Counted from the stretch's first letter, positions 34,142 to 43,486 are shown. The stretch: 64,000 bases of DNA from JARBUG01 sp035628915 (GCA_035628915.1 DASPIW010000038.1:33378-97377); one strand, 5' to 3'. Translations and numbers: made by a program. Notes: a model not told the origin generated them from the sequence alone.

Positions 34142-35617
34142 TCAGCAAAACATGCGCGGAGTGACCGTGACCGTTCCGTCCGGAAGGACGGCGACGGATG
34201 CCACCAGGCAGTGCAGCACGACCCGGCGCTCGCCCGCCTGCAGGGCGCCCCACACGTTCTCAGGGCGGGCGAGCAGGCCCGCGACGGCGCCCGGGTCAGG
34301 CGCCGTCGTCTCCGCCGCTTCGGCGAGCTCGCGCTGCAGTTCCCGCCGGCGGGCCTGCAGGGGCAGAGTCCGCTCCCGCCACTCGTGCCGGCTGATGTCG
34401 CCCGCTTCGTAAGCTTCGTCCCAGCGCCGGACCGCCTGCCCGCAGCGGCGCAGCTCGGCCTTCAGGCCCGGCTGGCGCTGCCGGCGGTCATCGCCCGCCT
34501 CCTCCCCGCTGAACGCGGCCACGATGCGCACCAAGTCGCCGGGCGCCGCCAGGGGCGGAATGGCGGCGAGCACTCGTTGCTCCAGCGCATCGGCCGGGAG
34601 ATACGGGAGGGTGCATACTCCGTCCGCCTCCCGGCCGCTGCAGCGGTAATAGCGCCGCTCCCGGCCCGGCACCGCCGCCCCGTTCCGGTACCGCCGCTGG
34701 GTCACCCCGTGGACCGGCGCCCCGCACAGGCCGCAGACCGCCAATCCCGTCAGGGGATGGGGGCTGCCGGCGGTGCGGGGCGCCTTGCCGCGCCCTTGCC
34801 GCAGGCGGGCCGCAGCTGCTTGCCACAGGGCGGACGGCACCAGGGGCGGGTGATCGCCATCGACCAGGACGGCGTCCGGGTTCATATGGCGACCGCCCGC
34901 CCGCTTGCCCCGCGACTGAATCCGCTGCCAGGAGACTTTCCCCATGTACACCGGGTTTCTCAGTACGTAGCTGACGGCGAAGTCGGTCCAGCGGGCGCCC
35001 TGCTTGGTGCGGGCGCCCCGCCGGTTCAACTCGGCGGCCACGGCGCGGGTCCCACTGCCGCCCATGTACAGCCGGAAAATCTCTCGCACGAGGCGGGCCT
35101 CGGCATCGTTGATGCGCAGGCGCCCGCCCGCCAGGTCGTACCCGAGGGGCGGCTTGCTCAGGTGGCGCCGGTCTGAGCGGACCGTGTGAAGCATCACTTC
35201 CCTGACCCGCTCGGAGATGCGCAGGCGCTCCCACTCCGCGAGCAGCGCCAGGAGCCCGATCATGAACCGCCCTTCGGGCTTTTGCGTGTCATAGGGCTCC
35301 GTTACCGACCGGAAGAAGACGCCCCGTTCTTCCCATTCCTTCAGCATGGTGTACAGGTCCAGCACGGAGCGGGTGAGCCGGTCCAGGCGCAGCACCAGCA
35401 CCGTGTCGCCGGGCCCCGCCTCCCGGCGCAGGGCCCGGAGCCCGGGCCGCTCGGTATCCTTGGCGCTGTACCCGTCGTCGACGTACCAATTCACATCCGG
35501 ATGATCGCCCCACTGGGAGCGGGCAAAGTCGGTCATCCGCTGCCGCTGGGTGGGCAGGCTGAACCCTTCTTCCGCCTGTTCGTCCGTGGAGACCCGCAGG
35601 TAGGCCCGTACGTGCAT
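34142..35617 (-). CDS. Large serine recombinase of element 1
   Basis: The product has 491 residues. The N-terminal resolvase domain starts MHVRAYLRVSTDEQ with the nucleophilic Ser at residue 10, followed by LVLRLDRLTRSVLDLY. A recombinase domain (YVLRNPVYMGKVSW) comes next, then a zinc-ribbon with Cys pairs (CGLCGAPVHG, YYRCSGREADGVC) and a C-terminal coiled coil. This layout belongs to phage integrases and sporulation recombinases such as SpoIVCA and SprA. It is the only recombinase in element 1, though 7.6 kb from the right end. Confidence 0.93.
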   Translation of the reverse strand: MHVRAYLRVSTDEQAEEGFSLPTQRQRMTDFARSQWGDHPDVNWYVDDGYSAKDTERPGLRALRREAGPGDTVLVLRLDRLTRSVLDLYTMLKEWEERGVFFRSVTEPYDTQKPEGRFMIGLLALLAEWERLRISERVREVMLHTVRSDRRHLSKPPLGYDLAGGRLRINDAEARLVREIFRLYMGGSGTRAVAAELNRRGARTKQGARWTDFAVSYVLRNPVYMGKVSWQRIQSRGKRAGGRHMNPDAVLVDGDHPPLVPSALWQAAAARLRQGRGKAPRTAGSPHPLTGLAVCGLCGAPVHGVTQRRYRNGAAVPGRERRYYRCSGREADGVCTLPYLPADALEQRVLAAIPPLAAPGDLVRIVAAFSGEEAGDDRRQRQPGLKAELRRCGQAVRRWDEAYEAGDISRHEWRERTLPLQARRRELQRELAEAAETTAPDPGAVAGLLARPENVWGALQAGERRVVLHCLVASVAVLPDGTVTVTPRMFC

Positions 35618-35732
35618 GCGGCGCCCCCCTTTTGCCCCAAGCCTATGCATCCGGAGGGTGCTGAAGCCATGTGGGTGCATTGCATCGCCAAAATCATAAG
35701 ATGGTCCGGATACTGGCGCGGGAGGTTGAACG

Positions 35733-38700
35733 ATGGCATTCCTGACCATCAAGGCCGTCCGAAGCGGAACCGCCGAGCCGCTGGCCGAGTTCGCGTTCCT
35801 GGTCAACGAGAACAACGTGCGGGATCCCCGTGACCCCGACCCGTCCCGCTGGCCTTCCCTGAGCCCGGGCGCCAGTCACAGCCCGGTGGCGGTCACGGGC
35901 GATTCCGGGTCCGCCACCGTCGAAGTGCCGCCGGGGCGCTATCTCGTGACCGTGCGGGCGCCGGGGCATAAACTGGGCGGCGAGTGGGTGACGGTCGATG
36001 GTGAGACCGACGTCACCGTTGCCCTACAGCCCCATCCGCTGCCGTTGTCGAAAATCCGGGTACGAGTCTTTCATGACAACCACCCTGTCAACGGGGAGGA
36101 CGACATACCCCTGGAGCCGGGGCTGGAAGGCTTCCGCGTCGTCCTCGCGGATACCGTCGGCGAGGTGACGGTCGACTACTTCGGCAATGTGCTCTCGCTG
36201 TTCACCGATGCGAACGGCGAGCTGGTCGTAGAAAACCTGGCTCCCGGCAAATATGAAGTGCAGGCCATTCCCCCGGACGGCACCGACTGGGTGCAGACGA
36301 CCACGATTGAGGGCACTCATGCGATCGATGCCTGGATTGAAGAAGGCAACGACGGCTATTTGGCCGAGGAGGGGTTCCAGGCGCCCCTGGTCGCCATCGG
36401 ATTCGCGCGGCCCATGCAATTCCCAGTGCCGGGCCCTGGTCAGCCCGTCGGTGTGGTGACCGGCCGCGTCATTGGCATTGTGGAGGGGCGCCAGGAGAAC
36501 AAGGTGCTGCCCGGCCAGCCGGTCGACAGACCGTGGGTTGCCCTCACCGATATCGGCGATACGGACCAGCAAGTGTACCTGGGCCGGGGCGAGACGGACG
36601 GAACCTTTGTCATTCCCAACGTCCCCCCGGGGCTGTACCAGCTGGCTACCTGGGATGATCCGCTGGACTTTATCATCTCGTTTCGGACGGTTCACATGGA
36701 TCCGGGGCAGACGGTGGCGATGGGTGACATCCTGATTCCCCGCTGGTTCGGCCGGATTGAGGGGACTGTCTTCTACGACGAGAACGAGAACGGCCTGCAG
36801 GATCCAGGGGAGCCGGGCATTCCCTTTATCGAGATCGGCACGCGCTTTAAAGATGGGTCCATTCAGTATGGCACGGTCACCGACGGACAGGGGCGGTTTG
36901 AGCTACCAGAGGTATTCGAGCTGGAGGCCTTTACTGTGGCGGAACTGGGCTTTGCCCGCTTTGCCACGACCGGGCTCACCGCCAATCCCGATGCCGGCAC
37001 GCCGGGCGCACAGCCGGTCCCGTATCCACCGAACCTGCTGATGGCCATCTTTACCGGGGCAGGGAGCACCAACCGGATTGACTGGGGCATGAAGCAGTAC
37101 CCGGCCGCTGGCCAGCCCAACGGCGGGATCAGCGGGGTGGTCTATTACGGCGTCATGCGTAACGAGACCGACCCGCGGTTCGCACTGGCTGAGGATTACG
37201 AACCGGGCATTCCCCGGGTCACAGTCAACCTGTACCGGCCCGAAGCCGGGGGCGGCCTGACCCTGCTGCAGTCGGTGCAGACGGATGCCTGGCAGCATCC
37301 GGCCGGTTGCACCACCTTCGACGGGTCGGTGGACCCGAACTGCATCGAGCTGCCCCGGCTGGGCAACCAGATCAAACCGGGCCTCTTCGATGGCGGTTGG
37401 GCTTTTACGGGCTTGGATGCGGGCGATTTCGTGGTGGAGGTGGTGCCGCCGCCCGGGTACAAGGTGCTGGCCGAAGGCGCTGAAAACACCGGGGAAGGCG
37501 ACGCTTTCCTTCTGATGCATACCACGCCGCCCTATGTCGAACCTGCGCGGGACAAAAAGCGGATCACCCTGCAGCCGGAACAAAACGCCACCACGGACTT
37601 CTGGCTGTACACGGATGTGCCGGTGGCCGGGCGGATGATCGGGCTGGTCGCCGATGACCTGAACCTTGAGACCGATCCGGCGAGCCCCTACTACCTTGAA
37701 AAGAAGCCCCTGGCATATACGCCCGTCGGAATTAGGGACTATACGGGGCGCCTGCTGCGAACCGTGGAGACCGACGCCAACGGCGTCTTTGAGGTGCTGC
37801 TGCCGTCCACCTACACGGCAAATGTCCCCATTCCGTCTGGGGTGGCGCCCGGCATGTACCGGGTGGTGGGCAACGATCCGGGTGATCCGGACCGGCCGAA
37901 CCCTGGTTTCAACCCGCTCTACCAGACGCTCCACCTGGTCTTTGACGTCTGGCCCGGCAAGACCACCTACGCCGACGTGGCGATCCTGCCGGTGGGTGCC
38001 AATCCGGACGAGGGCGGTCAGGTGCCGGGCCTGGCGATCTCCCCGGATACGCCCCAGGTCTGGCAGGTGGAGCCGATCTGGAGCCGGCGGGGGACGAGGC
38101 GGACTGTGACCATTCGGGGCGCCGGGTTCGGAACCAGGCCGGGGCGTGTAAAGCTGGGCGACCGGAAATTGCCTGTCCGCACCTGGACCGACGCCACGAT
38201 TGTTGTGGAGATCCCCCGCAACACCGACGAGGGCGCGCATCAACTCCTGGTGCAGGCGGCCAATCGCAAGGTAAGCCCAACCGGCATCACCTTCCATCTG
38301 CTTGGCGACGACTATGAACCGGACGTGGTGGAAGTGACACCGGCTCGGGGCATTCAGCAAGCGATTGACCATGCTGACGGGGAGCAGACGCTGATTATCG
38401 TGCGGCCGGGGACGTACCGGGAGAATATCGTGCTGCACAAGAACGTGCGGCTCCAGGGGATGGGCTACAAGGCGACCGTGCTGAACGGGGCGTTCTTCCG
38501 GCAGAACGAGGCGGCGTGGCGCGACCTGATGAGCCGGGTAGCGCTTGATGGCCCCGGAGATGTACCCGGCGGGCAGGCAATCACTGTGGTAGCCAGGAAA
38601 GGCGAATTCGAGGAGGATGACGGTTTCCGGCCGGGTGTCGACGGCTTTACCATTACCGGCGCCCGGGGCAGGGCGGAGGCCGGTGGCGGCATCTTGCTGA

Positions 38701-39785
38701 ACGCCCACTGCAATGACTTCGAGATCAGCAACAACGTCATTGAGCGGAACGGCGGTGGGCTTGGCGGTGGCATCACCATCGGCCGGCCGTACCGGGGTGA
38801 CTGCCACAATCATGACGTCCACATTCACCACAATCGCATTGTGGGCAACGGCGGCATCAGTCTGGCGGGAGCGATCGGCATCTTCAACGGGGCGGCCGGC
38901 TATACGATCGAGCACAACGAGATCATCGGGAACTACTCCGCCGAATACGGAGGGGGTATTTCCCACCTGGGGTATAGCCCGGACGGCCGCATCCGGCATA
39001 ACCGCATCCTTTACAATGAGGCGTTTGACGAAGGGGGTGGCATTCTGATCGGCGGTGAGCAGCCAAAACCGCCGGCCGTGCTCTCCGTCGGGTCGGGGAA
39101 CGTACGGATTTTCGCGAACCTGATTCAGGGGAACCTGTCGAACGATGACGGCGGGGGCATCCGGCTGCTGCGGGCGGGGCGGCACCGCATTCGGATCGAG
39201 CAGAACTACGTCATCGGAAACGTGGCGACCGATCTGGGCGGCGGCATCGCGCTGGATGACGCCTCGGCGGCAGAGATCTCCCGCAACACCATCGCGGCCA
39301 ACGTGTGCACGTCCACCGCCGAGGACAGCGACGGGCTGCCGCACGGGGCCGGGCTGGTCAGCGAAAAACACAGCCTGCCCTTCCTGCAGTCATTGCCGTC
39401 GGGCGCGCCGCCGTTCAGCAGTCCCACGCTGAAGCGGAATCTCTTCTGGCAGAACCGGGCATATCACTGGGATCCGGTCTCAGGCGGGCTCGCCCCTGAC
39501 TACGCCCTGATCGACCTTGAGGTGTTCGGAACCCTGACGCCGGCATTTATGGCGGCGCGCCGGTGCTATTTGACGGTGCCCTATGCCGGCGGATCCCGCA
39601 ACACGGTTCATGACGGCACCAATCCGCCGCAATTTGCGAGCGAGTACCTGCCCGTGCTGAAGGCCTTCGCCATGCGGGGGCAGCCGGACTTCAAGGTTGT
39701 GCGGATCATTCACGCCGGGCCCGACGTGCCGGGTGATTACCGGCAGACGGAAGAGAACGGCTTCGGCGCCGATGAACCCGTATGA
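35733..39785 (+). CDS. Large multidomain surface-type protein: CNA-B/SdrD-like repeats, TIG domain and parallel beta-helix
   Basis: The protein has 1350 residues. Carboxypeptidase-regulatory and CNA-B-like beta-sandwiches fill the first 750 residues, including an SdrD-like TVFYDENENGLQDPGEPGIP. An IPT/TIG domain follows near 775-855 (RTVTIRGAGFGTRPGRVKLG). A right-handed beta-helix occupies about 870-1230 (HDVHIHHNRIVGNGG, YTIEHNEIIGNYSAEYGGG). There is no signal peptide, membrane anchor or sortase motif. The next three genes encode cupredoxin proteins, also without signals. A spore-coat or exosporium layer assembled from inside the mother cell would fit, but this is inference. Confidence 0.82.
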   Translation: MAFLTIKAVRSGTAEPLAEFAFLVNENNVRDPRDPDPSRWPSLSPGASHSPVAVTGDSGSATVEVPPGRYLVTVRAPGHKLGGEWVTVDGETDVTVALQPHPLPLSKIRVRVFHDNHPVNGEDDIPLEPGLEGFRVVLADTVGEVTVDYFGNVLSLFTDANGELVVENLAPGKYEVQAIPPDGTDWVQTTTIEGTHAIDAWIEEGNDGYLAEEGFQAPLVAIGFARPMQFPVPGPGQPVGVVTGRVIGIVEGRQENKVLPGQPVDRPWVALTDIGDTDQQVYLGRGETDGTFVIPNVPPGLYQLATWDDPLDFIISFRTVHMDPGQTVAMGDILIPRWFGRIEGTVFYDENENGLQDPGEPGIPFIEIGTRFKDGSIQYGTVTDGQGRFELPEVFELEAFTVAELGFARFATTGLTANPDAGTPGAQPVPYPPNLLMAIFTGAGSTNRIDWGMKQYPAAGQPNGGISGVVYYGVMRNETDPRFALAEDYEPGIPRVTVNLYRPEAGGGLTLLQSVQTDAWQHPAGCTTFDGSVDPNCIELPRLGNQIKPGLFDGGWAFTGLDAGDFVVEVVPPPGYKVLAEGAENTGEGDAFLLMHTTPPYVEPARDKKRITLQPEQNATTDFWLYTDVPVAGRMIGLVADDLNLETDPASPYYLEKKPLAYTPVGIRDYTGRLLRTVETDANGVFEVLLPSTYTANVPIPSGVAPGMYRVVGNDPGDPDRPNPGFNPLYQTLHLVFDVWPGKTTYADVAILPVGANPDEGGQVPGLAISPDTPQVWQVEPIWSRRGTRRTVTIRGAGFGTRPGRVKLGDRKLPVRTWTDATIVVEIPRNTDEGAHQLLVQAANRKVSPTGITFHLLGDDYEPDVVEVTPARGIQQAIDHADGEQTLIIVRPGTYRENIVLHKNVRLQGMGYKATVLNGAFFRQNEAAWRDLMSRVALDGPGDVPGGQAITVVARKGEFEEDDGFRPGVDGFTITGARGRAEAGGGILLNAHCNDFEISNNVIERNGGGLGGGITIGRPYRGDCHNHDVHIHHNRIVGNGGISLAGAIGIFNGAAGYTIEHNEIIGNYSAEYGGGISHLGYSPDGRIRHNRILYNEAFDEGGGILIGGEQPKPPAVLSVGSGNVRIFANLIQGNLSNDDGGGIRLLRAGRHRIRIEQNYVIGNVATDLGGGIALDDASAAEISRNTIAANVCTSTAEDSDGLPHGAGLVSEKHSLPFLQSLPSGAPPFSSPTLKRNLFWQNRAYHWDPVSGGLAPDYALIDLEVFGTLTPAFMAARRCYLTVPYAGGSRNTVHDGTNPPQFASEYLPVLKAFAMRGQPDFKVVRIIHAGPDVPGDYRQTEENGFGADEPV

Positions 39786-40794
39786 AGGGGGAGAGACCGT
39801 GGTGACGGCACGGCGCCTCGGTGCTACCGACGGTGTCATTCAGACGCCTGACGGGGGTACCCACTATGTGTTCGGGTTCGTGGATCTGACGGGAGTGCCT
39901 GAACCTGAGATTTACGCCTACCGGGGGAAGGCAGAGTTGCCCGCCCCACTGGTGGTGGCGGCCGAAGGCGAAGTCTTGCAGCTGACGCTGACGAATTTGG
40001 GCCTCCCGGGGCGCCCCGACCTGGACGACACCCACACCATTCATTTTCACGGGTTTCCAAACCAGATCCCCCTGTACGACGGTGTGCCCGAGGCCTCCAT
40101 TTCGGTGCCCGTAGGGCGGGATTTCACGTACCATTACCTGCCTCTGGATCCGGGCACCTATATGTACCACTGTCACTTCGAGCCCGTGGAACACATCCAG
40201 ATGGGCATGGTCGGTCCCCTGGTGGTCCGCCCGCAGTCGGGGGATCATTTCGCCTACAACGACCCGGCTACCGCCTTTGACCGGGAGTATTTCATCTTCC
40301 TGACGGAGCTGGACCCGGACGTGCACGCGGCGATTGCAGCCGTACAGGAGTTTGACTGGACCGACTACCGTCCCCAGTACTGGCTTCTGAACGGCCGGTC
40401 TTACCCGGACACCCTGCTGCCAGGGGTTGCCCTGCCCGCACAGCGTTACAGCAGTCTGATTCAGGCGAACCAAGGGGAGCACGTACTGCTCCGGTTCATC
40501 AACCTTGGGTACCAGCAGCATGCCATTCGGATTGCGGGGATCCCGCTGACCGTCATCGGGCTGGATGCCCAGCCGCTGGGCTCCCTCCTGACACAGCGCC
40601 GGAGCGTGATTTACACCGGCGCCGGGCAGACGGCCGACGTGCTCTTCACGGCCCCGGCGCCGGGGGAGTACCCGCTGATGAGCCGCAGCTATCACCGGAA
40701 CAACGTGGCCGGTTTCGGACCGGGCGGCATGCTGACGACCGTGCGGATCCATCCGGCAGGCACTCTGGGGCCGCAGACCGGCCCCAATGCATAG
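39772..40794 (+). CDS. Two-domain multicopper oxidase-like protein A (trinuclear-type ligands present)
   Basis: The product has 340 residues, overlapping the end of the beta-helix gene. Two cupredoxin domains are visible. HTIHFHGF and YMYHCHFEPVEHIQMGM give the His-x-His pairs that hold type 2/3 copper in laccases. The second domain has QQHAIRIAG but lacks the full type 1 copper set. Classical laccases need both sets in one chain or trimer. The type 1-like set appears in the next gene, so the two products may form one enzyme. No signal peptide is seen. Confidence 0.83.
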   Translation: MNPYEGGETVVTARRLGATDGVIQTPDGGTHYVFGFVDLTGVPEPEIYAYRGKAELPAPLVVAAEGEVLQLTLTNLGLPGRPDLDDTHTIHFHGFPNQIPLYDGVPEASISVPVGRDFTYHYLPLDPGTYMYHCHFEPVEHIQMGMVGPLVVRPQSGDHFAYNDPATAFDREYFIFLTELDPDVHAAIAAVQEFDWTDYRPQYWLLNGRSYPDTLLPGVALPAQRYSSLIQANQGEHVLLRFINLGYQQHAIRIAGIPLTVIGLDAQPLGSLLTQRRSVIYTGAGQTADVLFTAPAPGEYPLMSRSYHRNNVAGFGPGGMLTTVRIHPAGTLGPQTGPNA

Positions 40795-40808
40795 AGGGGG
40801 CGGGGGCG

Positions 40809-41954
40809 GTGGCAGAGTGGCTGCTGCGGGCGACGGAAGGCTTCCTCAGTACGCCTGACGGCAACAGCATCTATATGTGGGGGTTTGGTCAGTCTCCCGG
40901 GCCGACGCTGGTGGTTACCCAGGGGGAGACGGTCACGGTCACCCTGGCTAATGACCTGCCGGAGCCGGTATCGATTCGGTTTCCGGGACAGGAAGGGGCG
41001 GAGGCTCAGGGGCCGGGGGGCTGGGAACCGTCAGCACCGCAGTACGAAGGGAGCCGGCTGGTCTCGCTGGTGCAGGCGGCGCCCCCCGGCGGTTCCATGG
41101 TCTACCGCTTTGTGGCCGCGGCACCCGGGACCTACCTGTACGAGAGCGGCACAGAGCCGCACAAGCAGGTGCCCATGGGGCTGCACGGCGCCCTGGTGGT
41201 CCGGCCGGCCGACTGGGATTCGGTGAGCAGCCGGACCGCCTACGGGGCGGGCACCGGAACGGAGTTCGACCGGGAGTACCTGCTGCTGACGGCGGAGATT
41301 GACCCCGAGCTTCATCTGGCGGTGCAGCGGGGGCAGGCGTATGATGCCGGGGCCTTCAAACCCCGGTACTGGACCCTCAATGGGCGCTGCTCGCCGGACA
41401 CCATGTCGCCGGACGGTGCAGCGCACCTGCCGTGGCAGCCGTACGGCGCCATGATCATGGCGGAACCGGGAGAGCGGGTGCTGCTGCGGTACGTCGGGGC
41501 GGGCGTCGACGGGCATCCCCTGCATCCGCACGGGAACCATGCCCGGGTGGTGGCCCGGGACGGCCGCCTCCTGCGCAACGGCGCGGCTGACCTGTCGCAC
41601 CTGCGCTTCACGGTGCTGCTGGGTGCCGGTCAGACCTACGACGCGCTCTTTCGCTGGACGGGGCTCGGCTACACCCCGGAGAATCCCATTCCGACGCTCG
41701 TGCCGAATCTGCGGAACCTGAAGACCGGCGAGCCCCAGTGGACGATGTGGAGCGGCAGCCCTTACCTGGGGTACAAGGGCGACCTTCCCAAGGGGCTGAC
41801 GTCCTACAACGAAGTGGGCGAATACCACTTCATGCTCCATTCCCATGAGGAGCCGCAGATCACCAATTGGGGCGAGTTTCCCGGCGGCTTGATGACGATG
41901 ATCGCCATTTTTCCGCCCGGCACGCTGATGCCTGAGATGGGGAGGCTGAGCTGA
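40809..41954 (+). CDS. Two-domain multicopper oxidase-like protein B (C-terminal copper ligands only)
   Basis: The product has 381 residues with a GTG start. The first cupredoxin domain has lost the copper His pairs: where protein A reads HFHGF, this one reads RFPGQ, and the YHCH segment reads YLYESGTEPH. The second domain keeps HPLHPHGNHA and FMLHSHEE, the pattern of the last domain of laccases. It is complementary to protein A. A heteromeric oxidase, with A giving the first and B the last ligands, is a testable idea. No signal peptide. Confidence 0.8.
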   Translation: MAEWLLRATEGFLSTPDGNSIYMWGFGQSPGPTLVVTQGETVTVTLANDLPEPVSIRFPGQEGAEAQGPGGWEPSAPQYEGSRLVSLVQAAPPGGSMVYRFVAAAPGTYLYESGTEPHKQVPMGLHGALVVRPADWDSVSSRTAYGAGTGTEFDREYLLLTAEIDPELHLAVQRGQAYDAGAFKPRYWTLNGRCSPDTMSPDGAAHLPWQPYGAMIMAEPGERVLLRYVGAGVDGHPLHPHGNHARVVARDGRLLRNGAADLSHLRFTVLLGAGQTYDALFRWTGLGYTPENPIPTLVPNLRNLKTGEPQWTMWSGSPYLGYKGDLPKGLTSYNEVGEYHFMLHSHEEPQITNWGEFPGGLMTMIAIFPPGTLMPEMGRLS

Positions 41955-42874
41955 TGGCGGTCGATTTGTGGGCGGCGGCCGGCGCGCTTACCTTGCCCGG
42001 GACGGCAGGGCCCGTCTCCGTACCGGCCTGGGGGTATACCTTCACCGAAGGCTCCTTCCGGGTGCCGGGGCCGGTCCTTACGGCAACGGAGGGGACGGTG
42101 TTGGAAGTCAACTTGCACAACGGGCTGAGCCGGGCGGTCTCGTTGATGGTACCGGCCCTGGCGTACAACCCCGGGCCGGCGCCCGACTTCTCCACCTTTG
42201 CTGCGGCAGCCGCGCCTGGCGGAACGGCGGCCTATGCGCTGCCGGCGTCCCGGCCCGGCACCTTTCTGTACGAGAGCGGGACCCGACCCGAAGAGCAGGT
42301 CTTGATGGGGCTGTACGGGGCGCTGGTAATCCGGCCCGCCGATTGGGACCCAGTGGCCAACCGGACGGCCTACGGGGCAGGCACGGGGTCGGCTTTTGAT
42401 CAGGAGCATGTGGTACTTCTGGGAGAGGCGGACACGGTCATGCAGGCCGGGCTGGGGGCAGGCATCCCGCAGGATCAGCTCACGTACCGTCCGGATTGGT
42501 GGCTGATCAACGGGCGGCCGTTTCCGGCGACGCTGGACCCGGACGACGGGTCGGGCCAGCCCATGGGTGCCCGCGTGGCCGCAACTGCCGGCAGCCGAGT
42601 GCTGCTGCGTTGTCTGAACGCAGGATTTGCGACGCATCTTCTCCACTTCGGCGGCCTGGTCGGTCAGGTAATCGGCGAAGACGGATACCCTTTGGGTGCC
42701 GCCGCCCATGAAGTCCGCACGCTGTTGCTGCCTCCGGGCGGCACGGCGGATGTGGTTGTAACGCCCGCGGCGCCCGGTGAGTATCTGATCATGGACCGGG
42801 ATCTCAAGCACGTCGTTAACGAAGGGCAGTTTCCCGGCGGGATGATGACGCGACTTGACGTGACCTTGCCCTAG
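41954..42874 (+). CDS. Two-domain cupredoxin-fold protein C without copper ligands
   Basis: The product has 306 residues; its ATG overlaps the previous stop by one base. It is clearly a paralogue of protein B (shared TFLYESGTRPEEQVLMGLYG, ALVIRPADWDPVANRTAYGA), but no His-x-His or HCH pair remains in either domain. It is probably structural, completing a six-domain assembly with A and B. No signal peptide was seen. Nothing in the sequence shows a separate activity. Confidence 0.78.
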   Translation: MAVDLWAAAGALTLPGTAGPVSVPAWGYTFTEGSFRVPGPVLTATEGTVLEVNLHNGLSRAVSLMVPALAYNPGPAPDFSTFAAAAAPGGTAAYALPASRPGTFLYESGTRPEEQVLMGLYGALVIRPADWDPVANRTAYGAGTGSAFDQEHVVLLGEADTVMQAGLGAGIPQDQLTYRPDWWLINGRPFPATLDPDDGSGQPMGARVAATAGSRVLLRCLNAGFATHLLHFGGLVGQVIGEDGYPLGAAAHEVRTLLLPPGGTADVVVTPAAPGEYLIMDRDLKHVVNEGQFPGGMMTRLDVTLP

Positions 42875-42962
42875 CCGTGACCGCGTTGAGGCAGGCTGTG
42901 GGTTTTCGCCTGCAGCCGGGGCATATACTGCCATACCCTGCTCCTTGTCGGAGGCGGTGTCA

Positions 42963-43130
42963 GTGGAGTCCCATGCGGCAGTCACGCCCGCGGCATACCC
43001 CATTCCGCCGGATTGGCGATCGCACCCGGAACTCATCGCGGCCCTACGGATTTTGGTCGAAGGCGCCAGACGGGTCGCCCTGGCGTCAGGCTCCCAGGCC
43101 CCGCAGGAACCAGCAGCGCCCCATCAATAG
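42963..43130 (+). CDS. Small protein (55 aa) next to the right end of element 1, candidate excision factor
   Basis: A GTG start lies 8 nt after GGAGG (42950-42954). The 55-residue product includes PPDW and PELIAALRILVEGARR, then APQEPAAPHQ. It shares 13 of 26 aligned residues with the small ORF at the end of element 3 (55227), in the segment from RIL to APQE-x-A-x-P. A looser R-L-V-x-x-G-x-x-R match is seen in element 4 (55545). The size matches SprB, the small directionality factor of SPbeta. A strong terminator follows. Function is inferred from position and size only. Confidence 0.55.
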   Translation: MESHAAVTPAAYPIPPDWRSHPELIAALRILVEGARRVALASGSQAPQEPAAPHQ

Positions 43131-43136
43131 CAGGAT

Positions 43137-43177
43137 GCGCGAAAGAGGACGGCCACTAGGACCGTCCTCTTTCGCGC
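43137..43177 (+). terminator. Hairpin terminator after the small ORF, 26 bp from the element 1 end
   Basis: GCGCGAAAGAGGACGG (43137-43152) and its exact complement (43162-43177) form a 16-bp stem with a 9-nt loop. It isolates the prkA fragment that follows from element 1 transcription. Confidence 0.78.
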
Positions 43178-43196
43178 TTAGCGTCTCAATATGCCC

Positions 43197-43214
43197 ATCA
43201 AAGGGTGCCCTATG
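43197..43214. repeat. Right junction of element 1 (attR-like)
   Basis: ATCAAAGGGTGCCCTATG is the partner of the left junction at 18808-18825. After the core GGGTG (43203-43207) the codons TGC CCT ATG CAC match the conserved PrkA sequence CPMH. Confidence 0.85.
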
Positions 43215-43464
43215 CACGAGGAGCCGCTCCACCTGATCCCCCCCGAGGTCCGGGAGGAGGTCTACAAGGAGTACGGCATTTACATCGAGGGCGACCTCTG
43301 CCCGGCCTGCCGCCAGATGTTGAAAGATCAGTACGGCGGCAAGATGGAGGACGTGATCGTCCAGCGCATCGCCTTCTCGGAGAAGAACCGGGTCGGCATC
43401 GGAACCTTTACGCCCTCCGATCCCAAGAGCCAGGACATTTCCGAGCTTACCGGCAGCGTGGACC
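43203..43464 (+). CDS. prkA: prkA segment 2 of 5 (residues 136-221)
   Basis: Eighty-six codons encode CPMHEEPLHLIPPEVREEVY, the CPAC segment and FTPSDPKSQDISELTGSVD, matching the middle of PrkA from Bacillus. The frame is open on both sides only into element sequence: MPIK upstream and PVTAVRWC-stop downstream. There is no own start or ribosome site in the conserved part. It is in the same orientation as segment 1, and joins it without loss or gain at GGGTG. Confidence 0.93.
43458..43464. repeat. Left junction of element 2
   Basis: GTGGACC here and GTCGACC at 49853-49859 share GACC (43461-43464 and 49856-49859). Crossing over in GACC joins GSVD to LSTIG in frame. Confidence 0.75.
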
Positions 43465-43486
43465 CCGTAACAGCGGTACGGTGGTG

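Larger units (their letters stand above)
18814..43207. mobile_element. prkA-intervening element 1 (about 24.4 kb)
   Basis: The element separates PrkA residues 135 and 136. It is bounded by GGGTG direct repeats; removing 24389 bp (a copy of the repeat plus the interior) joins AAG GGG to TGC CCT in frame. Cargo: a broken stalk/RCC1 gene, a stalk-domain protein, peptide importer subunits, GntR, three RraA-like and two M20 genes, a GGDEF-EAL gene, a beta-helix protein, three cupredoxin proteins and a 55-codon ORF near the right end. Its serine recombinase gene (34142-35617) lies in the middle rather than at an end, so the element may be composite. Confidence 0.85.
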
